Assembly: GCA_002712645.1 (NCBI GenBank)
Contig: PAUH01000007.1
Span: forward strand, 1-5,291
From: Methanobacteriota archaeon
Lineage (GTDB): Archaea; Thermoplasmatota; Poseidoniia; Poseidoniales; Thalassarchaeaceae
Direction of reading: 5' to 3'
Length of the DNA: 5,291 bases
This document shows positions 1 through 4,686 of the stretch, piece after piece (position 1 is the stretch's first letter; each line of letters opens with the position of its first letter). The translations under genes and the position numbers were made by a program. The notes under the pieces were generated by a model. It did not search any database. It was given only the letters and a program-made list of their open reading frames with translations, and was not told where the DNA came from.

Positions 1-441
1 TCAATTGTTGATGAGGTGCTTTCTTATGGCTGCGATCGAGTTATTTTCACAGGCGGCGAGCCTGCTTTGCAAAATCTCTCTATTATCGGATCAAGTCTGA
101 AAAGGAAAGGCATTAGTTTGTCTATTGAAACCAATGGTACAATTGAAATCGATCCGATTATCGACTGGATATGTGTCTCTCCGAAAGATCAATTATACCC
201 TAATGCCAAAATTATACAACGACAAGGCGACGAGTTGAAGGTCGTCTATTGCGGGCAGAATTTGGATATGTATGATGATCTGAAAATGGGCTTCTCGCAC
301 CACTTTATTCAGCCGTGTTACCTCGATTCAGAATCAGTGGAAGAAAATGGAAGGTCATTTCAGGCAGTTGAGAAACTTGTGAAGGAATCTCAGGGCTGGA
401 GGCTCAGCCTCCAGACACACAAATGGATGGGGGTGCTCTAA
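1..441 (+). CDS. queE: 7-carboxy-7-deazaguanine synthase QueE, N-terminus missing (partial at window start)
   Basis: Radical SAM enzyme that ring-contracts 6-carboxy-5,6,7,8-tetrahydropterin to 7-carboxy-7-deazaguanine (CDG), the second committed step to preQ0. The frame is open from base 1, so the gene starts upstream; the CxxxCxxC cluster motif must lie outside the window and cannot be checked. Visible family motifs, in order: FTGGEP (the radical SAM 'GGE' motif, nt 46-63), IETNGT (about nt 124-141), VSPK (about nt 175-186), ELKVVY (about nt 232-249), QPCYLD (about nt 313-330) and the C-terminal RLSLQTHKWMG. These match QueE closely, and the C-terminus ends where QueE normally ends. The stop TAA (439-441) lies inside the start of queC, with queD further along, so the gene belongs to a preQ0 operon. 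In an archaeon the likely end product is archaeosine in tRNA. Identification is secure; only the N-terminal part is unseen. Confidence 0.93.
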   Translation, partial: SIVDEVLSYGCDRVIFTGGEPALQNLSIIGSSLKRKGISLSIETNGTIEIDPIIDWICVSPKDQLYPNAKIIQRQGDELKVVYCGQNLDMYDDLKMGFSHHFIQPCYLDSESVEENGRSFQAVEKLVKESQGWRLSLQTHKWMGVL

Positions 442-1223
442 TCAGGGCTGTAATGGCACTATCTGGAGGGATGGATAGCACAGCCCTTCTGGTGCATCTT
501 CTAGCCGAAGGTTACCAGGTCAGCTGTATATCCTACAATTACGGTCAGAAGCACGCGATAGAATTGGATAGGGCATGTGAAAACATCGCTTATCTGAAAT
601 CCAAAGGATATGTTGTAGAGCATAAAATTGCTGATCTGAGCTCCACTATGGGTCTTTTTCACTCCGCATTGACAACGGATGATTATGATGTGCCGGAGGG
701 ACATTATGAAGAAGATCAGATGAAGCAGACCGTTGTGCCGAATCGAAACGCCATATTTGCATCAATACTGTATGGCTATGCCCTGTCTACCTCGATAAGA
801 GAAGATGGCGATGTTATCATAGCTTTAGGCGTCCATAGCGGGGACCATGAAATATATCCGGACTGCCGTCCAGAATTCTATGAAGCCCTCGGTAGGGCAT
901 TTCATATTGGTAACTGGGACAGTAATCGTGTTTCATTCCATCTTCCCTATATCGATGGCGACAAGGAGTCTATACTGAAAGATGCGGAGATTTCTTTGGA
1001 TAAATTAAATCTTGACTTCGATATCATCTTCAGAAACACAAACACTTCCTACAATCCAGATAGTGAGGGCAGATCTTCTGGTCGAAGTGGCGCAGATATT
1101 GAGCGCATACTAGCTTTTCATGCGATAGGCAGGAAAGACCCCTTGGAGTACGTTGGAGGATGGAACACGGCCCTAAAGCATGCACTGGATGTACAATTAG
1201 ACTGGAGTGAAAGAAATGAATGA
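423..1223 (+). CDS. queC: 7-cyano-7-deazaguanine (preQ0) synthase QueC, variant lacking the zinc cysteines
   Basis: ATP-dependent enzyme that converts CDG and ammonia to preQ0. The frame encodes 266 residues, somewhat longer than the roughly 230 of typical QueC. Visible motifs: PP-loop SGGMDST (residues 14-20, nucleotide binding), YNYGQKH (38-44), VVPNRN (104-109) and GVHSGDHEIYPDCRPEF (136-152). These cover the family's active-site signature. The C-terminal zinc site, normally C-x8-C-x2-C-x2-C, aligns with S209, S219, S222 and D225, so all four ligands are replaced while flanking residues (TxYN, and the Arg at 228) are kept. Start: ATG 423 overlaps queE by 19 bases and has no clear Shine-Dalgarno; ATG 453 would remove part of the first beta strand (RAVMALSGG), so 423 is preferred. 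The gene overlaps msrB at its end. Operon context supports a working preQ0 enzyme, but activity without the zinc site is inference. Confidence 0.9.
   Translation: MDGGALIRAVMALSGGMDSTALLVHLLAEGYQVSCISYNYGQKHAIELDRACENIAYLKSKGYVVEHKIADLSSTMGLFHSALTTDDYDVPEGHYEEDQMKQTVVPNRNAIFASILYGYALSTSIREDGDVIIALGVHSGDHEIYPDCRPEFYEALGRAFHIGNWDSNRVSFHLPYIDGDKESILKDAEISLDKLNLDFDIIFRNTNTSYNPDSEGRSSGRSGADIERILAFHAIGRKDPLEYVGGWNTALKHALDVQLDWSERNE
1204..1210 (+). promoter_or_regulatory. Shine-Dalgarno sequence for msrB
   Basis: GGAGTGA lies inside the end of queC, five bases before ATG 1216. It contains the alternative GTG at 1207, so it argues for ATG 1216 as the true msrB start. Its position suggests that msrB translation is coupled to queC. 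Confidence 0.65.
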
Positions 1224-1626
1224 TGCCTCTCGAACTGATCGTGAGTGGAAGGAAATCCTAACTACACACGAGTATGAGGTGACAAGAAGGGGCGGAACAG
1301 AACCTCCTTTCTCAGGCGCCCTATATCTGGAAGATCGGACAGGTTCCTATTTCTGTATCTGCTGCAATCATCTCTTATTCACGTCTGAGATGAAGTTTGA
1401 CTCTGGCTGCGGTTGGCCTTCATTCCATACTGAGCATTCCCAAGCAGGGATACGCAGGTTAATCGATCGGAAATATGGGATGGTGAGGGTCGAGGTACGA
1501 TGTGGATCTTGCGATGCTCACCTAGGACATGTTTTCGAAGATGGCCCCAGAAAATTTGGCGGTGAAAGATATTGCATAAATTCAGTATCTATGAGTTTCA
1601 AAGAGAGTGATGCAGATGACGAGTAG
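1216..1626 (+). CDS. msrB: Peptide-methionine (R)-S-oxide reductase MsrB
   Basis: Cytosolic repair enzyme that reduces the R epimer of methionine sulfoxide in proteins, normally regenerated by thioredoxin. The 136 residues are a complete single-domain MsrB. Visible motifs: YEVTRRGGTEPPFSG (residues 20-34), two zinc CxxC pairs (C47/C50 and C96/C99), FDSGCGWPSF (61-70) with C65 as the probable resolving cysteine, HLGHVFEDGP (102-111) and RYCINS (118-123) with the catalytic C120. No signal peptide is seen. ATG 1216 is chosen over the in-frame GTG 1207 because GGAGTGA lies just upstream. The start overlaps the queC stop by eight bases, and the 3' end overlaps the queD start, so the gene is embedded in the preQ0 operon although it has no known step in that pathway. 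Its zinc sites are intact, unlike that of the neighbouring QueC. Identification is secure. Confidence 0.95.
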   Translation: MNDASRTDREWKEILTTHEYEVTRRGGTEPPFSGALYLEDRTGSYFCICCNHLLFTSEMKFDSGCGWPSFHTEHSQAGIRRLIDRKYGMVRVEVRCGSCDAHLGHVFEDGPRKFGGERYCINSVSMSFKESDADDE

Positions 1627-2068
1627 AATAAGAAGATGGGTCGAAACGGATACTGGGCACAGGGTGCCGAACCACAAAAGCAAGTGTAAGAATATGCATG
1701 GGCACAGATATCGCTGGGAGGTTGAGCTAGAAGGCGAGGTTGTGTCCCAGGCAGGATCGTCAGAAGAAGGGATGTTGATGGATTTCTCAGACATATCCAT
1801 GATACTGGAGAAATATATTCATGATGTTGTGGATCATGCTTTTATCGTCTATGACGGAGACATAGAAGCAGTAGATGCGCTATCGAGTATCGAGGGACAA
1901 AAAACATTGCAAGTACCATTTGTGCCAACAGCAGAAAATCTAGCTAAATGGGCATTCGAACAAGTTAATCCACACATAAAAACAGCATATGGGAATAGAA
2001 TAAGACTTCTCGCATTCCACGTTAGGGAGACCCCTAAATCATGGGCAAGTTGGTCGCCAAGAGATTAA
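1616..2068 (+). CDS. queD: 6-carboxy-5,6,7,8-tetrahydropterin synthase QueD (PTPS family)
   Basis: Zinc enzyme of the 6-pyruvoyl-tetrahydropterin synthase superfamily; it converts dihydroneopterin triphosphate to 6-carboxy-tetrahydropterin, the substrate of QueE. From ATG 1616 it has 150 residues. Visible: zinc histidines H15, H28 and H30 (GHR and HGH), the catalytic cysteine C24 in CKNMHGH, which is the QueD-type CxxxHGH arrangement, MDFSDI (55-60), the catalytic-dyad DH at 73-74, PTAENLAKW (104-112) and a C-terminal VRET with the pterin-anchoring Glu138. Starts at GTG 1607 and ATG 1610 are also in frame; ATG 1616 gives the usual short N-terminus, with GAGAGTGA upstream as a weak Shine-Dalgarno. 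The gene overlaps the end of msrB by 11 bases, and its stop shares TTAA with the opposing SprT-like gene. With queE and queC it completes three consecutive steps to preQ0; the GTP cyclohydrolase is not in the window. Confidence 0.94.
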   Translation: MTSRIRRWVETDTGHRVPNHKSKCKNMHGHRYRWEVELEGEVVSQAGSSEEGMLMDFSDISMILEKYIHDVVDHAFIVYDGDIEAVDALSSIEGQKTLQVPFVPTAENLAKWAFEQVNPHIKTAYGNRIRLLAFHVRETPKSWASWSPRD

Positions 2069-2661
2069 CTATCATGCAACTCACCCTTTACATCTATCAA
2101 TGGACGAAGACATAATCTACACCTATATCGCCCATTAGATCGCTTGGATCTTGTATGTTTCATGTCGCAAGAGGGGCAGACCCAAAGCCACCTGGCATTC
2201 AAATTACGGAGATATGAGCTGAATAAACGTCCCATTTCACATGCTTCGCGATCATGCCATAGCGCCTCGAGCCTCCTGAATTCTTTACCATGATTTGAAA
2301 ATCCGAGAGCATGCAAGAATTCGTGAAAAAGGAGAAAATTTGCATACCTACTCCATTGATCATTCAGAGCCCTCGGATGGATATCGATGCACCTAACACT
2401 ATCAGGCGATATTTCGTCTGTTTTCTTCACTCCTTTCTTATACCTGCAAACAGCGTGTAATCTGACAGCATTAATTCTGAGTTTACCCAACGGAATTTGA
2501 GAGAGCCCTTCCACATGGAGATCTGATAAATCTGGCATATTCATCATTTCTTCGATGACGGACAAACTCGTTTCTTCAAGTGAAAGAGATGAGGCTTGGA
2601 TGAATATTCCGGGTTCTTCGAGTCCTGTTTCGCTGTTGATTGGGAAATTACTCCGATTCAT
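2065..2661 (-). CDS. SprT-like zinc metalloprotease with C-terminal zinc ribbon
   Basis: Predicted zinc-dependent protease of the SprT/SPRTN-like group. The 198-residue protein has HEFLH (residues 113-117), giving two zinc histidines and the catalytic Glu114, then NHGKEF with H124 as the probable third ligand. A zinc ribbon follows with C162xxC165 and C181xxC184, preceded by an aromatic stretch (WLW) as in many SprT proteins. No signal peptide or membrane segment is seen, so it should act in the cytoplasm. Eukaryotic SPRTN cleaves DNA-protein crosslinks; whether this archaeal protein does so is inference, and a WLM-type protease is the main alternative. ATG 2661 is supported by TGAGGT just upstream. 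The gene overlaps the end of the trmJ-like gene by 14 bases and is last in the ribosomal-protein unit. The N-terminal 60 residues match nothing I recognise. Confidence 0.82.
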   Translation of the reverse strand: MNRSNFPINSETGLEEPGIFIQASSLSLEETSLSVIEEMMNMPDLSDLHVEGLSQIPLGKLRINAVRLHAVCRYKKGVKKTDEISPDSVRCIDIHPRALNDQWSRYANFLLFHEFLHALGFSNHGKEFRRLEALWHDREACEMGRLFSSYLRNLNARWLWVCPSCDMKHTRSKRSNGRYRCRLCLRPLIDVKGELHDS

Positions 2662-3415
2662 CTGACCTCACTTCCTCGAAAGCGTCAGCAGCAGACGTGA
2701 TGACTGAAAGTATTCTGGATATCTCCTCTTCTTTCGGCAGACCACGCATTATGACTCGTATCAGCGTATCCTCTATGCTCTTCCTCCTATGTTTCTGAGT
2801 AGGGACAATCTGCGAAAGTCTACCGACCTCCTCCCTGAATCTTTTTCTGAGACCGGGGGATAGAACTCTCGAGCCTTCGTAGTTTCCATCCGACTCCGAA
2901 TTTATGAACCATGAATAGCATATCACGGCAACTGCGTGACTTAGATTCATTATCGGATAGCCCTCCCAAGTGGGTATCGTCACTAGGATTTCGCATTCCC
3001 TCAATTCATCATTCAACAGGCCTTTACCTTCCGGTCCAAATACTATGCCGACCTTTCCAGTATCTTCCTCAACCCTACTTGGAATCTCGTCCGGGAGAAG
3101 GAAATGCCTATGCTGGGTCTTATCCCCGAGTTCCCTCTTTCCAGAGGTTCCAATCACAAGGGAAAGATCCGAAGTTGAAGACTTCAGGTCGTCGTGAAAG
3201 GAAATCTTATCCAATATCGAATTTGCATGTTTCGCCCTCTTCCTTGCGATCTCGGTCAGTTCTTCATCCCTGCCAACTATTCGGAGCTCGGTAATTCCAA
3301 AATTCATCATACTGCGAGCAACTGCACCTATGTTTCCTTCGTGAAATGGCCTGACAAGAATGATGCAAAGTCGATCTGCCCACTCAGGAGTGGATTCAGT
3401 ACTGCGGCTGCCCAT
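2648..3415 (-). CDS. trmJ: TrmJ-type tRNA (cytidine-2'-O)-methyltransferase, SpoU/SPOUT family
   Basis: SAM-dependent 2'-O-methyltransferase with a trefoil-knot SPOUT fold; characterised archaeal TrmJ methylates C32 in the tRNA anticodon loop. The 255 residues show the three SpoU motifs: motif 1 RPFHEGNIGAVARSMMNFG (22-40) with the key Arg34, motif 2 IVFGPEGKGL (124-133) and motif 3 IPTWEGYPIMNLSHAV (147-162) with Asn157. A C-terminal extension (about 190-245, with a RKSIEDTLIRVIMRG stretch) resembles the helical dimerisation tail of TrmJ. ATG 3415 is the first usable start; it lacks a strong Shine-Dalgarno, with only GGTGG some 12 bases upstream, and residues 1-12 may be poorly conserved. 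It follows rps17e after a 43-base gap, the longest inside this unit, and its 3' end overlaps the SprT-like gene. The exact target nucleotide is inferred from the family; another SpoU rRNA or tRNA methylase is possible. Confidence 0.85.
   Translation of the reverse strand: MGSRSTESTPEWADRLCIILVRPFHEGNIGAVARSMMNFGITELRIVGRDEELTEIARKRAKHANSILDKISFHDDLKSSTSDLSLVIGTSGKRELGDKTQHRHFLLPDEIPSRVEEDTGKVGIVFGPEGKGLLNDELRECEILVTIPTWEGYPIMNLSHAVAVICYSWFINSESDGNYEGSRVLSPGLRKRFREEVGRLSQIVPTQKHRRKSIEDTLIRVIMRGLPKEEEISRILSVITSAADAFEEVRSDESE
2665..2669 (-). promoter_or_regulatory. Shine-Dalgarno sequence for the SprT-like gene
   Basis: Read on the minus strand this is GAGGT (within TGAGGT), three bases before the ATG at 2661. 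It lies inside the coding sequence of the upstream methyltransferase gene and supports that start codon. Confidence 0.6.
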
Positions 3416-3458
3416 GGCCCATGCTCGCCACCATATGGCATGAAGGATGCGTGTTGCA

Positions 3459-3650
3459 TCAGTCGACTCTGCGCTGCTTGTACCTGGTGATATAGCCGGC
3501 TATCCAGTTTCGCATCTTCTTATTATCGACATCTGTGAAGCGCTCTACGAGACCCTTGTTCTCGTCAAAATCAGTTGTGAATTGATCAGGGTATTTCTCA
3601 ACGAGCCTTAGAGCCCTTATTTTGATGAATGACGGTCTGATATTACCCAT
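3459..3650 (-). CDS. rps17e: 30S ribosomal protein S17e
   Basis: Small-subunit ribosomal protein found in archaea and eukaryotes. The 63 residues match archaeal S17e along their length: [10 protein letters not shown] at the start, [17 protein letters not shown] in the middle, and [12 protein letters not shown] near the end, the most conserved block of the family. Length is normal for archaea (about 60-70). ATG 3650 has GGAGG six bases upstream, located within the last codons of rpl31e; the rpl31e stop and this start are separated by one base, which suggests translational coupling. The position directly after rpl31e is unusual, since in many euryarchaea that place is taken by eIF6. Basic residues dominate the C-terminus (RYKQRR), as expected for rRNA contact. 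No frame damage is seen. Confidence 0.93.
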   Translation of the reverse strand: MGNIRPSFIKIRALRLVEKYPDQFTTDFDENKGLVERFTDVDNKKMRNWIAGYITRYKQRRVD

Positions 3651-3651
3651 T

Positions 3652-3915
3652 TCAATCCTCCATTAGCTTCACTTCTATTGGGAATCCTTCTTCCCTGGTG
3701 CAGACAACACGAATCTTCCTTGGTGGCTTCTGCATTCCCCGAGCCCAGATCGCATGATTCACATCTTCATCTATCCAAATCTTCTCGTCATCAGAGACCT
3801 TCATGTGTCGATGTACGTGCTTTCTTATCTCTGCCATTGCACGATTGGCTCTACGGCTCCTTGGGACTTTCCAAGCTGCCCTGAGGGGAATCACCATTTC
3901 TCTAACTTCGGACAT
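3652..3915 (-). CDS. rpl31e: 50S ribosomal protein L31e
   Basis: Large-subunit protein near the peptide exit tunnel, present in archaea and eukaryotes. The 87 residues match L31e: [20 protein letters not shown] near the N-terminus, then [12 protein letters not shown], an acidic stretch with [26 protein letters not shown], which carries the family's conserved 'D..vN..iW.rG...pP.kirv' pattern, and a short C-terminal tail. A GTG in frame at 3924 would add three residues, but it overlaps the rpl39e stop as GTGA and forms part of the Shine-Dalgarno. GAGGTGA at 3921-3927 sits five bases before ATG 3915, so ATG 3915 is the start. The gene follows rpl39e by five bases, a pairing conserved in many archaea, and is followed one base later by rps17e. 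Confidence 0.95.
   Translation of the reverse strand: MSEVREMVIPLRAAWKVPRSRRANRAMAEIRKHVHRHMKVSDDEKIWIDEDVNHAIWARGMQKPPRKIRVVCTREEGFPIEVKLMED
3657..3661 (-). promoter_or_regulatory. Shine-Dalgarno sequence for rps17e
   Basis: Minus-strand GGAGG, six bases before the rps17e ATG, lying within the final codons of rpl31e (ATG GAG GAT TGA). It is the strongest ribosome-binding site in the unit and supports a coupled start. Confidence 0.75.
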
Positions 3916-3920
3916 AGCAT

Positions 3921-3927
3921 TCACCTC
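3921..3927 (-). promoter_or_regulatory. Shine-Dalgarno sequence for rpl31e
   Basis: Minus-strand GAGGTGA spans the last codons and TGA stop of rpl39e and lies five bases before ATG 3915. It decides in favour of ATG 3915 over GTG 3924 for rpl31e. Confidence 0.75.
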
Positions 3928-4076
3928 TGGAGTTTCGATCTACGCCACATGTGACGCTTTGGGTGAGTGGTTACCTTCCTGGCAGTCCTCATCATTACCC
4001 ACACAGGAACACGTCGATTCTGATTGGTTACCTTGATCAGGCGCTTCTTCTTAGCATAGGGCTTGTGTCTCGCCAT
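3921..4076 (-). CDS. rpl39e: 50S ribosomal protein L39e
   Basis: Very small, very basic large-subunit protein that lines the peptide exit tunnel in archaea and eukaryotes. Translating the minus strand from ATG 4076 to TGA 3921 gives 51 residues, the normal family length. It begins [10 protein letters not shown], continues [13 protein letters not shown] (residues 18-31) and KVTTHPKR (34-41), and ends MWRRSKLQR; these are the hallmark L39e blocks. About a third of the residues are Lys or Arg. GAGGTGA at 4081-4087, overlapping the rps19e stop, is the ribosome-binding site. The gene lies nine bases after rps19e and five before rpl31e. In many archaea a PDCD5/TFAR19-like DNA-binding protein gene lies between rps19e and rpl39e; here it is absent. 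At 156 bases the gene is short enough for automated callers to miss. Confidence 0.96.
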   Translation of the reverse strand: MARHKPYAKKKRLIKVTNQNRRVPVWVMMRTARKVTTHPKRHMWRRSKLQR

Positions 4077-4080
4077 ATGT

Positions 4081-4087
4081 TCACCTC
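4081..4087 (-). promoter_or_regulatory. Shine-Dalgarno sequence for rpl39e
   Basis: Minus-strand GAGGTGA overlaps the rps19e stop codon and precedes ATG 4076 by four bases. The same heptamer serves rpl31e, which points to a common ribosome-binding consensus in this genome. Confidence 0.75.
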
Positions 4088-4556
4088 AGTATCTAGAGAG
4101 CTCCGGATATCTAGCTTCAGCTGCCCCTCTTGCTTCGTGGGCCACGGAATCAACGTATGATTGTCCTTTGGATGAAATTACTTTGCCTAGGTTAACGTTG
4201 CCGCCGGGAGTAGTTCTGGGCTCGATGAGACCCCCCTTCTCCAACTGTTGAAGTATCGTTCTGATGATTTTTCTGGAGCCGGCTGCTGCAGAATTTGGCT
4301 TGACCCCGCGATCCCGTGGACCTCCGAATTCCTGAGCGAGCCTATTCACCCCTATCGGTCCCTTCATTGCTACTTTACGAAGTACTGCGGCGCTCCTTAT
4401 GCTCCACCAGTTTTCTTGAACGGGTATTCTTTCCCTGTGTATTCCAGTCTTAACAAAGCGGCTCCATTCGGGTGCATCCACCGTCTTATCATCCACAAGT
4501 CGACTCGAAAGAGCCTCGATCATTAGATCGGCAGGGATGTCATGTACTGTGGTCAT
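4086..4556 (-). CDS. rps19e: 30S ribosomal protein S19e
   Basis: Small-subunit protein of archaea and eukaryotes with a winged-helix fold. The 156 residues contain the family blocks: MTTVHDIPADLMIEAL at the N-terminus, APEWSRFVKTGIHRERIP (about 28-45), NWWSIRSAAVLRKV (about 49-62), GPIGVNRLAQEFGGPRDRGVKP (about 66-87), then SRKIIRTILQQLEKGGLIE and a GKVISSKGQSYVD segment near the C-terminus. ATG 4556 matches the usual family start; an in-frame TTG at 4571 would add five residues but lies roughly at the expected transcription start, so it is rejected. GGTG about seven bases upstream is a weak ribosome-binding site. It is the first gene of the minus-strand unit, with a TATA box at 4590-4597, and rpl39e follows nine bases after its stop. 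Confidence 0.95.
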   Translation of the reverse strand: MTTVHDIPADLMIEALSSRLVDDKTVDAPEWSRFVKTGIHRERIPVQENWWSIRSAAVLRKVAMKGPIGVNRLAQEFGGPRDRGVKPNSAAAGSRKIIRTILQQLEKGGLIEPRTTPGGNVNLGKVISSKGQSYVDSVAHEARGAAEARYPELSRY

Positions 4557-4686
4557 GTCTACACCGGGCAAGCCGCCGACCTTCCGTCCGTATATAACCG
4601 TGATGACATTCCATAATCGTCAGACAGCGCAGCGGGTGCCTAATCCTTAACGAGGTTTCAAAACAGGTTGTGACCAGAGAGTGCCG
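4557..4686. other. Divergent intergenic region between rps19e and the secreted-protein gene
   Basis: The only sizeable gap without a gene. Its left half holds the rps19e TATA box. The right half should contain the promoter of the rightward gene; AT-rich stretches at about 4639-4650 (TAATCCTTAA) and 4656-4664 (TTTCAAAAC) are candidates, but neither is a convincing TATA box. No tRNA, hairpin or operator-like repeat is evident. Confidence 0.5.
4590..4597 (-). promoter_or_regulatory. TATA box of the rps19e ribosomal-protein unit
   Basis: On the minus strand the sequence reads GGTTATATAC, a good archaeal TATA element. With the usual spacing of about 25 bases, transcription would start near 4567-4570, giving a leader of roughly 10-14 bases before ATG 4556. 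No clear purine-rich BRE is seen beyond the two G residues upstream. This is the only convincing promoter in the window and probably drives all six genes down to the SprT-like gene. Confidence 0.6.

Noticed and set aside
501..704. Minus-strand open frame of 67 codons inside queC
   Set aside because: Antisense to conserved QueC residues, with low-complexity Ile-rich sequence and no supporting signal.
1582..1800. Minus-strand open frame of 72 codons across the msrB-queD junction
   Set aside because: It runs against two well-supported genes. The hydrophobic C-terminus could suggest a small membrane protein, but there is no promoter, ribosome-binding site or family match.
1..2068. A DNA 7-deazaguanine modification (Dpd-like) or defence system built on queC, queD and queE
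   Set aside because: Such systems also carry a DNA transglycosylase (DpdA) and further dpd genes, none of which is visible. The neighbours are housekeeping genes, so preQ0 for tRNA archaeosine is the simpler reading; flanking sequence could change this.
2911..3294. Plus-strand open frame of 127 codons
   Set aside because: It lies wholly antisense to the trmJ-like gene, which has all three SpoU motifs. Its translation is Ser/Pro/Arg-rich with no recognisable domain, as expected of a shadow frame.
3416..3458. Possible small gene or separate promoter between rps17e and the trmJ-like gene
   Set aside because: The 43 bases contain several ATG triplets, but none opens the trmJ frame or a useful separate one, and there is no TATA-like element clear enough to report.
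3678..4160. Several plus-strand open frames of 66-77 codons across the ribosomal-protein genes
   Set aside because: All are antisense to rpl31e, rpl39e or the end of rps19e and none has a recognisable domain.
4248..4526. Plus-strand open frame of 92 codons
   Set aside because: Antisense to rps19e, whose conserved blocks cover the whole stretch; no ribosome-binding site or family resemblance.
4557..4571. Extended rps19e start at TTG 4571
   Set aside because: The transcription start predicted from the TATA box falls near 4567-4570, and the ATG at 4556 gives the normal S19e N-terminus (MTTVHDIPAD).
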